From JASHVB01 sp049522565 (GTDB lineage: Bacteria > Pseudomonadota > Alphaproteobacteria > Acetobacterales > Acetobacteraceae), in assembly GCA_049522565.1 (NCBI GenBank), contig JBEKNT010000066.1, forward strand, positions 1 through 21,184: a stretch of 21,184 nucleotides of DNA, in the 5' to 3' direction. Under the pieces are notes generated by a model that worked only from the letters and a program-made list of their open reading frames with translations, searched no databases and was not told the DNA's origin. Positions 1-6,544 of this stretch are shown piece by piece (the stretch's first letter is position 1; each line of letters starts with the position of its first letter). The position numbers were made by a program, and so were the translations under genes.

Positions 1-224
1 ACCCTGAGCAGCAACGCCGCTCTGTTCAGGTGCAAGCCTTGCGACGGCTGCACACGAATGCTGCGGGCTTGCTCAGGGGCTATTCCCGCCGCCGGTCCAG
101 CGGGGATCACCGCTTCCAACCGCCGCAAAAGCTGCTGCCGGCGGCGCGAGATCGTCACCATCACCACCGACGCCGTGGTCACCCCGGCCAGCAGCAGCAA
201 TGGCAACAACCAACCGACGCTCAT
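1..224 (-). CDS. tadB: TadB, Flp pilus inner-membrane platform protein (5' part only)
   Basis: Only the first 74 or so codons are in the window; the gene runs off the left edge. The ATG at 224-222 lies two bases after the TGA stop of tadA. The protein opens with MSVGWLLPLLLLAGV, one hydrophobic segment (about residues 4-23), followed by a basic stretch SRRRQQLLRRLEAV and a low-complexity linker. TadB proteins are GspF-family inner-membrane proteins that, with TadC, couple the TadA ATPase to pilin polymerisation. A single N-terminal membrane segment followed by a charged cytoplasmic stretch fits TadB. The GspF domains themselves are outside the window, so the call rests mainly on position directly after tadA in a tad operon. 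Confidence 0.75.
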   Translation of the reverse strand, partial: MSVGWLLPLLLLAGVTTASVVMVTISRRRQQLLRRLEAVIPAGPAAGIAPEQARSIRVQPSQGLHLNRAALLLR

Positions 225-226
225 GC

Positions 227-1573
227 TCAGACCTCGCCGATTGCCGTCGCCCAGGTTCGGCCGAGGCCATAAAACTCCAGCCGCGGCACAAAGGCTGGGC
301 GGGAGTGGGAGCCGCGATAGTGGCCCACGACGCGCCCCTGTGGATCCTCGCGCTCGAATTCGAACGCCACGATGTCGTTCATCGTGATGACGTCGCCCTC
401 CAGGTTGCACACCTCGCTGACCTGGGTGACCCGGCGCTGGCCGTCATGCATCCGTTCGACATGCACGATCAGGTCAATCGCGCCGACGATCTGCTGGCGG
501 ATGGCACGCACCGGCAGTTGGAACGAGCCCATCTGCACCATGTTCTCGACGCGGGTCAGCGCGTCGCGCGTGGTGTTGGCGTGGACCGTACACATCGAGC
601 CGTCATGGCCGGTGTTCATCGCCTGTAGCATGTCGAACGCCTCGGGCCCGCGCACCTCGCCGACGATGATGCGATCCGGGCGCATCCGCAGCGCGTTGGC
701 CATCAGGTCGCGTTGCGTGATCTGGCCGGTGCCTTCCAGGTTGGCGGGACGGGTCTCCAGCCGGATCACGTGCCGCTGGCGCAACTGGAGTTCCGCGGCA
801 TCCTCGATCGAGATGATCCGTTCGCCTGCGTCGATCATATAGCTCATCGCGTTGAGCAGCATGGTCTTGCCGGATCCGGTGCCGCCGGAGATCAGCACGT
901 TCAGCCGGGCGCGCGCGGCGATCCCCAGCAGTCGCGCGACGCCCGCGGTCATCGTGCCGTTCTCCGTCATCTCCGTGAGGCCCAGCCGCTGACGCGAGAA
1001 CTTGCGGATGGAGATGCACGGGCTGTCGATCGCGAGCGGCGGGAAGATGACATTCACCCGGCTGCCATCGTGCAGCCTGGCGTCCACCATCGGGCTCGCT
1101 TCGTCGACGCGCCGGCCGACCCGCGCGACGATCTTTTGTGCCAACGCCGCGATGTGGTCGTTATCGCGGAACTGGACGTCGGTCAGCTCGATCTTGCCGT
1201 GACGCTCCACGTACACCGAGTCAGGGGCGTTCACCATGATGTCGGAGACTTCGTCGTCGCGCAGCAGCGGCTCGATCGGCCCGTAGCCCATCATGTCCTG
1301 CGCAAGTTCCTCGGCCAGCCGCGTTTGTTCGCGGGCCGAAATCTCGTAGCGCTCCTCATTGGCGATGTCGTGGATGATTTGCTCAAGCTGGCGGCGCAAC
1401 TGGGACAGCGACAGGTCGGCCGCGACCGTGGGATCGATCTGCCGCAGCGCCCGCACGCGCAGCTCGCTGGTCATCTGATCCGGCTGCACCAGCACAAGCG
1501 GGCGCAGCGATGGGCTGCTGGGCAAGAGGTCCGGCGCCGCCTGCGGCATGTCGCGCCGGCCGAAAGTCTTCAT
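227..1573 (-). CDS. tadA: TadA/CpaF, Flp pilus assembly secretion ATPase
   Basis: A 448-residue hexameric ATPase of the type II/IV secretion (GspE/VirB11-like) family, which powers Flp pilus extension at the inner membrane. Visible motifs are Walker A GGTGSGKT (about residues 230-237), the acidic box SIEDAAELQL, Walker B RIIVGEVRG (about 301-309) and the His-box GHDGSMCTVHAN just after it. The N-terminal domain with MGYGPIEPLL and the VNAPDSVYVERHGK strand is typical of CpaF. I chose the ATG at 1573 because it overlaps the cpaE stop as ATGA and suggests translational coupling. An ATG eight codons further upstream (1597) is possible but would overlap cpaE by 28 bp. The protein is complete, of normal length and has no missing catalytic motif. 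Confidence 0.96.
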   Translation of the reverse strand: MKTFGRRDMPQAAPDLLPSSPSLRPLVLVQPDQMTSELRVRALRQIDPTVAADLSLSQLRRQLEQIIHDIANEERYEISAREQTRLAEELAQDMMGYGPIEPLLRDDEVSDIMVNAPDSVYVERHGKIELTDVQFRDNDHIAALAQKIVARVGRRVDEASPMVDARLHDGSRVNVIFPPLAIDSPCISIRKFSRQRLGLTEMTENGTMTAGVARLLGIAARARLNVLISGGTGSGKTMLLNAMSYMIDAGERIISIEDAAELQLRQRHVIRLETRPANLEGTGQITQRDLMANALRMRPDRIIVGEVRGPEAFDMLQAMNTGHDGSMCTVHANTTRDALTRVENMVQMGSFQLPVRAIRQQIVGAIDLIVHVERMHDGQRRVTQVSEVCNLEGDVITMNDIVAFEFEREDPQGRVVGHYRGSHSRPAFVPRLEFYGLGRTWATAIGEV

Positions 1574-2769
1574 CGGCCTAATATCTTCCGCAGCCATGAG
1601 CGCCCTCCCGCCCCTGGCTTGACGCCAGAGATTTCGCGCACCAGCGGAGCCAGGTGGCGGTGCAACGATGGCACGCGCCGTACCGCGGGAACGCCAAGGT
1701 TGATGGCTTCCAACATGCCCCGACCGAGATCGGGGATGACCACGTCAGGCTTCCCCCCGAGCGCCTTCTCGATCAGTTGCTGCTCGATCCCACCTTTCAT
1801 GTCGGATCGGTTCAGCACGGTGATCACCCGGTCGGCACCGGTGATGCCGGTGACCAGACGGCGGATGTTCTGCGTGTCGCGCAGGCTGGCGACGTCGGGG
1901 GTCAGCACGACGACGACCTGGCGCGCCAAAGTCAGCACCCGCAGCATGGCGGGCGGCAGCGGCATCGGGATATCGACGACGATGTAATTGAATTTTTGCA
2001 GCAGCAGGTCGAGCACGCGCGCCAGGCCGGCCTCGGTGACCGTCGCTTCGGTGTCGAACGCCTCCTCCGAGGCGATCAGCCGTAGCCGCGGCTCGATCTC
2101 GATCGACGCCCGCTCGAGGAACAAGCTGTCGACCCGGTCGGCGTCCTCCAGCGCGATGCGCAGGCCAGGCCCCGGGCGCACCGACAGCATCAGGGCGACT
2201 TCGCCGCCCTGCACGTGCAGGTCGACGAGAGCGACGTGGCCCTTCACCGTGTCCATGATCTCGTACGCCAGGTTCAGCGCGATGCTGCTGGTACCCACGC
2301 CACCGCGCGCACCGCAGACGGCGACAAGGTGCCCACCCCGCGCACCCGTGCGTTCCGCGACGGCTCCCCCCAGATACGGCAGCAGCAACCGCAGCACCAC
2401 GTCGCGCGTCAGCGGCTTGGGCAGGTACTCGGTGACGCCGAGGTCCTGCACCAGCAACCGGTAGAAGCCGATGTCGGCGTTTTCGCCGATGACGAAGACC
2501 CGGACGTCGGGCGGGCACACGCGCGCAAGATCGTCGAGCGCCGTCTGCGGGTTGTCGATGCCTGAGATATCGACGATCAGCGCCTGCGCCGGCGATGCCT
2601 TTTCGAAGAAACGTGTGGCCGCACGGACATCGCCGCGACGCAGCTCAAAGTCATCGCCCAGCGCCGCCAGGCCGGTGCGAAGCGCGGTGGCTGTGGCGTC
2701 GTCGGCAACCATGGCCACGACCCGGCGGCCGATCTCCAGCGGCGCAGCGAGTGCGGCAGGCTCCGCCAT
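1570..2769 (-). CDS. cpaE: CpaE/TadZ, pilus localisation ATPase-like protein
   Basis: A 399-residue ParA/MinD-superfamily protein with an N-terminal receiver-like domain (about 14-135, with ALIVDISG and VTEYLPKPL) and a C-terminal P-loop domain (about 146-385). In Flp systems this protein places the pilus machine at its cellular site. The P-loop at 153-162 reads GARGGVGTSS: the deviant Walker lysine is Arg and the second Lys is Thr, so ATP hydrolysis is doubtful, as in other TadZ proteins. The remaining MinD-like motifs are VALVDLHVQGG and YIVVDIPMP. The reading frame extends 37 codons upstream into the glutamine-repeat region of the preceding gene. I take the ATG at 2769 because it lies 10 bp after that gene's TAA. 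No clear ribosome-binding site is visible; a GTG three codons upstream is an alternative. Confidence 0.92.
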   Translation of the reverse strand: MAEPAALAAPLEIGRRVVAMVADDATATALRTGLAALGDDFELRRGDVRAATRFFEKASPAQALIVDISGIDNPQTALDDLARVCPPDVRVFVIGENADIGFYRLLVQDLGVTEYLPKPLTRDVVLRLLLPYLGGAVAERTGARGGHLVAVCGARGGVGTSSIALNLAYEIMDTVKGHVALVDLHVQGGEVALMLSVRPGPGLRIALEDADRVDSLFLERASIEIEPRLRLIASEEAFDTEATVTEAGLARVLDLLLQKFNYIVVDIPMPLPPAMLRVLTLARQVVVVLTPDVASLRDTQNIRRLVTGITGADRVITVLNRSDMKGGIEQQLIEKALGGKPDVVIPDLGRGMLEAINLGVPAVRRVPSLHRHLAPLVREISGVKPGAGGRSWLRKILGR

Positions 2770-2779
2770 GCGAACCACG

Positions 2780-3139
2780 TTACTGCTGTGGCCCGGGGGC
2801 ACCGGCCGCTCCCGCCATTCCTGGCTGTTGCTGCTGCTGCGGCTGCTGTTGCTGCTGACCTGCGCCGACTTCCGAAGCATTGACCGATGGCAGCGGGCGG
2901 CGGCGCCCGGTCACCAATAGCTCGACAGGCCGCTCCGACAATGGCGCCAGGCTGGTTTCCTCACCCGTCCCCGCCACCACGTCGCTGGGATTGACGAGCA
3001 TGGTGCGCAGGTTGTTGTCGTTCGAGGTCATGCCCGTTGGAGGCAGGCTCCAGGTCTTCGGTCGTTCGAACGGATCGCTGCAGCCGGCCACCGCCAACAG
3101 CAGCACAAGTGGAAGAATCGCTCGCATGACCCCGCTCAT
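2780..3139 (-). CDS. cpaD: CpaD-like pilus assembly lipoprotein, short with Gln-rich tail
   Basis: A 119-residue predicted lipoprotein. The signal peptide MSGVMRAILPLVLLLAVAGC has a lipobox LAVAGC, so lipidation is expected at Cys20. The stretch NDNNLRTMLVNPSDVV (about residues 40-55) resembles the end of CpaD lipoproteins (N..AMVANP.DL), which help the CpaC secretin in the outer membrane. It sits between cpaC and cpaE, where cpaD is normally found. CpaD is usually about 200 residues or more; here the larger folded part is missing and the C-terminus is a low-complexity Gln/Pro/Gly/Ala tail. The ATG overlaps the cpaC stop (ATGA). Met5 at 3127 is an alternative start. The lipoprotein call is firm; the CpaD assignment rests on position and one short motif. 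Confidence 0.7.
   Translation of the reverse strand: MSGVMRAILPLVLLLAVAGCSDPFERPKTWSLPPTGMTSNDNNLRTMLVNPSDVVAGTGEETSLAPLSERPVELLVTGRRRPLPSVNASEVGAGQQQQQPQQQQQPGMAGAAGAPGPQQ
2825..2857 (-). repeat. CAG/CAA trinucleotide tract coding for QQQQQPQQQQQ
   Basis: Eleven codons near the 3' end of the lipoprotein gene encode five Gln, one Pro and five Gln. On the plus strand this reads as CTG/TTG triplets with one CGG. Slippage in whole triplets would change tail length without a frameshift. The same tract causes the spurious upstream extension of the cpaE frame. Confidence 0.85.
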
Positions 3140-4686
3140 TTCAGGATGAAGCCCGCGTCGAGAGGCACCCCATTCGGCTGTGCCAGTTGGTGGCCGAGCA
3201 GAATTCGGCCGAGATCGGTGGCCGGTCTGAAGCCATCGGTCGGGAGTTGGAACGAGGCTGGACTGGGCGCCGGCTTCACCAGGTAAGGCGTCACGATGAT
3301 GACAAGCTCGCTCTCGCCGCGCTGGAAGTCGGTCGATTTGAACAGCGCGCCGAGCACCGGCAGCTCACCGATGCCGGGCAGCGCATTGGTCGCATCGGTC
3401 GAGGTCCGTTGCAGCAGGCCGGCGATGGCGAAGCTCTGGCCGCTGCCGAGCTCCACCGTGGTTTCCGCGCGCCGCACGGTCAACGCGGGAATCGTCAGTG
3501 TGCCCCCGGCAATCGGCACGCTGACGGCACCGGTGGTGGTAAGTTGACTCACCTCCGGCCGCACCCGCAGGTTGAGCCGTGTCGGCGACAGCACCGTGGG
3601 CACCACTTCCAGGCTGATGCCGTACTGCTTGAAGTCGACGGTAACCGTTGTCGTGCCGCCGCTGGTACTGCCGGCGACGGGAATCGGGAACTCGCCGCCC
3701 GCCAGGAAGCTGGCCGGCTCACCCGACTGTGCGGTGAGGTTGGGTTCGGCCAGGATGGTGACGAGCTGATCGGTGGCCAGTGCGTCGATGATGGCGTTCA
3801 CGTCCCAATGCCCGGACGCGAAGCCGGCGCCGATCTGGTTAGGCCCGCTGGTGATACCCAGCGACTGGAGCGGGTTGAACGTCGAGTTCGGAAAGCCGGT
3901 CAAGGGCACCGCCAATGCCGCCGGCGTGGCAGCGGTCGCCGCGCCGGTGAGCACGCCCAGCCGCCAGGAACCATTGTTGCCCAGCGCCTGCCAATTGAAG
4001 CCGAGCTGCCGCTCGATGTTGCGGTCGATCTCGGCGATCCGCACCCGGACGTTGACCTGGATGCTGGACAGCACCGCGAACTGCGCGACGATCACCGCGC
4101 GCTCCCCGGCATAGCCCCGGGCGATCGCCTCGGCTTGCTCCGCGGCGGCCGGGGTCGCGACCGCACCGGTCAGCACGAGCCGGCCGCCCGCCGCGGTGGC
4201 CCGGACCGCAAGGCCGCCGGGCATCAACCGGTGGATCGCCGACTGGATCTGCTCCGCGGTCGCCGCGGTGATGGCCGGGGCAGCCGGTTCCGCGCCTGTC
4301 TCGCGGGCCATGGCCGCCAGTCCGCCGGCGACGCCGTTGACCGTGACCTCGTACTGCACGATCGCGGCGCCCGACTCGGCGGCGGCAATCACCGTGGTGT
4401 GGCCCTGCGCGACACCCATCAGGAACAGGCTGGTGGGCGAGGCCGGTTGCACCCGCGCGACGCCCGGATCGGCCGACATGACGGTGCTCGCCGCCTGCGG
4501 CAGCGGCAACAGGATGCCGGTACCGGCCTGTAGGGTGATGGGCTGAGGATGGCTCTGGTCCGCAGGGGGTGACAGGTTCTGCGGTACCGGGGCGGCGGGC
4601 GTTTGCGGGTGCTGTGCCCGAGTCTGGCCGGCAATCATCGACGCCAAGACAAGCGACAGCGCGAGCCGCCAGAAAAGATGGCTCAT
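3136..4686 (-). CDS. cpaC: CpaC/RcpA, Flp pilus outer-membrane secretin
   Basis: A 516-residue secretin that forms the outer-membrane pore for the Flp pilus. A Sec signal peptide covers about residues 1-24 (MSHLFWRLALSLVLASMIAG, then QTRAQ). A pilus N-domain follows (about 48-118), then a BON-like stretch (about 140-205: LMPGGLAVRATAAGGRLVLTGAV). The secretin domain (about 210-472) includes AEPNLTAQSGEPASFLAGGEFPIPV, the signature VLSPTRLNLRVRPEVSQL and the end motif GELPVLGALFK...ELVIIVTPYLV. Its ATG overlaps the cpaB stop as ATGA, and its stop overlaps the ATG of the CpaD-like gene in the same way. Length and domain order are normal for the family. Confidence 0.95.
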   Translation of the reverse strand: MSHLFWRLALSLVLASMIAGQTRAQHPQTPAAPVPQNLSPPADQSHPQPITLQAGTGILLPLPQAASTVMSADPGVARVQPASPTSLFLMGVAQGHTTVIAAAESGAAIVQYEVTVNGVAGGLAAMARETGAEPAAPAITAATAEQIQSAIHRLMPGGLAVRATAAGGRLVLTGAVATPAAAEQAEAIARGYAGERAVIVAQFAVLSSIQVNVRVRIAEIDRNIERQLGFNWQALGNNGSWRLGVLTGAATAATPAALAVPLTGFPNSTFNPLQSLGITSGPNQIGAGFASGHWDVNAIIDALATDQLVTILAEPNLTAQSGEPASFLAGGEFPIPVAGSTSGGTTTVTVDFKQYGISLEVVPTVLSPTRLNLRVRPEVSQLTTTGAVSVPIAGGTLTIPALTVRRAETTVELGSGQSFAIAGLLQRTSTDATNALPGIGELPVLGALFKSTDFQRGESELVIIVTPYLVKPAPSPASFQLPTDGFRPATDLGRILLGHQLAQPNGVPLDAGFILK

Positions 4687-5537
4687 CGGAACGTCACTTC
4701 GCCACGCTGGTCACCCTGGATAACCTGGACACGCGTCCCGACAGCGGCGGCGCTCGCCCGCGCCAGCTCCGGCGAGACGTCGGCGCCGGTCATCGACACA
4801 CCGGCATCGCTGCCGGCCGGCCGCAGATCGTCGACCGAGCGCACGGCAAGACTGAGATGCCCAAGCTGCGTGGCGACGGCCAGCTTCTCGGCTTCTTCCG
4901 CGCTCGCCTGGATCGTCACCGTGGCAGCCAGTCGGCCGGCCGACGTGCCCGTGACCGGCGCACCCTGGGCGATGTCCTGGTCAACCGCGATGACCGGTAC
5001 GTTGGCCAGCACGGTCTCGCTGGTGATGAGGCGCGTGGCGCGCCCGGCCCCCTGCCCGAGTTCCTGGGTCAGGATGACATCCACGCGGTCGCCCGGCCAG
5101 ATGAGCCCGGCGACACCGGTCACCGGATCGACGCCGATGGACACCGCGCGCATCCCGGGGGCCAGCACGGCCGCCAGGAAGCCGCGATCGCGCGGACGCA
5201 TCAGATCGGCTTGCACCAGCGGCGCCCCCAGTTCGACGTAACGGCGGACCAGCGAACCGCGCAGCGCGGCGCGGGCGTCGGGCGTGTCGATGACGGCGCC
5301 AGGCGGCACCTCGACCGAGGGCACGGTTTTCGCGGTGAAATCTTCGGCCCGGGTGAGCGTACCCGCCGGGACGGGACGGGCGGCCACCAGGTAGGTGACC
5401 GTGAGCGGCTGGGTGACCGGCCCCTGCGCGATCGGCGCCGGGGCACCGGGGGGCCGATGACTGATCTGATAGGCGATCAGGCCGAAGGCTATGGCCGCGG
5501 TGAACATCAGCCCGATGATGACGAGGCGCAGCGACAT
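4683..5537 (-). CDS. cpaB: CpaB/RcpC, Flp pilus assembly periplasmic protein
   Basis: A 284-residue protein with one N-terminal membrane segment (about 5-24), a SAF domain (about 47-112: YLVAARPVPAGTLTRAEDF) and an RcpC-type domain (about 118-238: VSIGVDPVTGVAGLIWPGDRVDVIL). CpaB lies in the periplasm and works with the CpaC secretin; the SAF fold suggests contact with peptidoglycan or glycan. A good ribosome-binding site (GGAAG, 7 nt spacing) precedes the ATG, which starts 3 bp after the cpaA stop. The C-terminus ends VIQGDQRGEVTFR, a usual CpaB ending. No defects are seen. Confidence 0.94.
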   Translation of the reverse strand: MSLRLVIIGLMFTAAIAFGLIAYQISHRPPGAPAPIAQGPVTQPLTVTYLVAARPVPAGTLTRAEDFTAKTVPSVEVPPGAVIDTPDARAALRGSLVRRYVELGAPLVQADLMRPRDRGFLAAVLAPGMRAVSIGVDPVTGVAGLIWPGDRVDVILTQELGQGAGRATRLITSETVLANVPVIAVDQDIAQGAPVTGTSAGRLAATVTIQASAEEAEKLAVATQLGHLSLAVRSVDDLRPAGSDAGVSMTGADVSPELARASAAAVGTRVQVIQGDQRGEVTFR

Positions 5538-5540
5538 GTC

Positions 5541-6074
5541 TCAGCTTCCTTGACCGTTCAGCACGGCCCAGATGCCGCCACAGGCAATGGCAACCCCATA
5601 GGGGAGCGAGCCATGGCGCGCGATTCGCCAGCGTTCGGCAGAGAAGATGCGGCGCGGCAGGGAAGCTCCGCGCGGCGCGGGCAGCGGGCGGCGCACATCG
5701 CGCAGCGCCCAGCGTCCGGCGAGGTGCAGCAACGCCAGGACACCGCCGGCCATGGCGGTGACGACGACGAACGGATGCACCGCTTGCAGCGAGAGGCCAA
5801 GACAGGTCGCGGCGGCCAACTTGACGTCGCCGCCACCCATCAGCCCACGCGCATGCAGCACCACTAAGAGTACGAACAGCACCAGGGCGGCCGCGACGGA
5901 GAGAGCGAGGGCGGAGGGCCCGGCGCGCAATCGGGCCGCCATGCCGAGCACGGCCACGGCAGCCGCGATCGTGTCAGGGATGGTCCGTGTCGCGATGTCT
6001 GCCAATGCGGCGAGCACCAGCAACGCGACGACCAGCGCGGCCAGGAACCCGCCAAGCCAACCCATCGTGCCCAT
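5541..6074 (-). CDS. cpaA: CpaA/TadV, prepilin peptidase
   Basis: A 177-residue polytopic aspartyl protease that cleaves the leader from the Flp pilin and the TadE-like pseudopilins at the inner membrane. The two catalytic aspartates are visible: Asp26 in ALADIATRTIPD and Asp83 in the GxGD motif MGGGDVKL. Several hydrophobic segments surround them and the end motif LPYGVAIACGG is typical. It is the small A24 type without the methyltransferase domain of PilD. Two start codons are possible: ATG at 6074, where a GGGGAG sits only one base upstream, and ATG at 6065, where the same GGGGAG is 10 bases away. The choice between them is open. It follows the pilin gene after a 133-bp gap. Confidence 0.93.
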   Translation of the reverse strand: MGTMGWLGGFLAALVVALLVLAALADIATRTIPDTIAAAVAVLGMAARLRAGPSALALSVAAALVLFVLLVVLHARGLMGGGDVKLAAATCLGLSLQAVHPFVVVTAMAGGVLALLHLAGRWALRDVRRPLPAPRGASLPRRIFSAERWRIARHGSLPYGVAIACGGIWAVLNGQGS

Positions 6075-6139
6075 GCTCCCCGCGGAAGATTGCGGTTGTT
6101 ATTATGCCGCACCCGATCGCCCGGGCCTCAGGCACGTCC

Positions 6140-6156
6140 GTCCGCTATACGCGGAC
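6140..6156. other. Hairpin between pilin and cpaA genes
   Basis: GTCCGC, loop TATAC, GCGGAC form a perfect 6-bp stem within the 133-bp gap (6075-6207) between the flp stop and cpaA. No T-run follows on either strand, so it is not a classical terminator. It may act as an RNA processing or partial attenuation site that keeps pilin mRNA more abundant than the downstream assembly mRNA. Nothing else is evident in the gap. Confidence 0.4.
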
Positions 6157-6207
6157 CGTTCGGCCGTCTGCCCGTGCGAGCGCGGTGATCGGCGACACGA
6201 CGATGGC

Positions 6208-6399
6208 TCAGCCACCGACCGCGGTCTTGAGGTCGGCGATGACCGCGTTGAACATCGCGGTGATCTCGGTGCCAAGAGCGGTGACCGCGGTAAAGATCAC
6301 ACCGATGAGTGCGGCCGCCAGGATGCCGTATTCCATCGCGGAGATACCTTTGCGGTCGCGCAGCGCGGCGACCGTCCGTCCGATTATCCAGTTTAGCAT
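6208..6399 (-). CDS. flp: Flp type IVb major pilin
   Basis: A 63-residue prepilin. The leader MLNWIIGRTVAALRDRKG ends in Gly18. The mature protein would start ISAMEYGILAAALIGV, with the conserved Glu at +5 and Tyr at +6 that define Flp pilins, followed by one hydrophobic helix and the tail DLKTAVGG. The Met at 6399 is chosen because AAGGAG (6408-6413) lies eight bases upstream, the strongest ribosome-binding site of the pilus region. A longer reading frame to 6816 runs back through the AT-rich promoter gap and is not real. It is the first gene of the minus-strand tad operon. CpaA would process it and TadA, TadB and TadC assemble it into the pilus fibre. Confidence 0.95.
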   Translation of the reverse strand: MLNWIIGRTVAALRDRKGISAMEYGILAAALIGVIFTAVTALGTEITAMFNAVIADLKTAVGG

Positions 6400-6544
6400 C
6401 TGAGACACTCCTTGCCAGATTGTTGCCAACTTCCGCGCCGGACCACGGACGCGCCGATCAGGTAACCACGGGGCGGTCACGATCTGTTGACAGTCATATA
6501 AGCTGTCCGTTACCTTTAGCAAGTAATTTGTTATAGTCGAAAAA
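6400..6544. promoter_or_regulatory. AT-rich divergent promoter region of the pilus locus
   Basis: This 145-bp gap separates flp (minus) from tadG (plus); its right half is the most AT-rich stretch of the window. On the plus strand, TTACCT (6510-6515), a 16-bp spacer and TATAGT (6532-6537, five of six to consensus) would start RNA near 6544. On the minus strand, TTGCTA (6522-6517), a 16-bp spacer and TATATG (6500-6495) would give a flp leader of about 90 nt. A plus-strand TTGACA also sits at 6487-6492. The boxes were picked by eye and are tentative; that promoters lie here is a safe inference from the divergent layout. Confidence 0.55.
6489..6507. promoter_or_regulatory. Dyad GACAG-N9-CTGTC, candidate operator
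   Basis: A perfect 5-bp inverted repeat (GACAG at 6489-6493, CTGTC at 6503-6507) with a 9-bp AT-rich centre. It lies over the TTGACA and the proposed minus-strand -10 box, where a regulator could control flp and perhaps tadG together. No cognate regulator gene is in the window. Confidence 0.35.

Noticed and set aside
1..224. Plus-strand frames at the left edge
   Set aside because: They are antisense to the tadB start, which is supported by its position two bases after the tadA stop and by its membrane segment.
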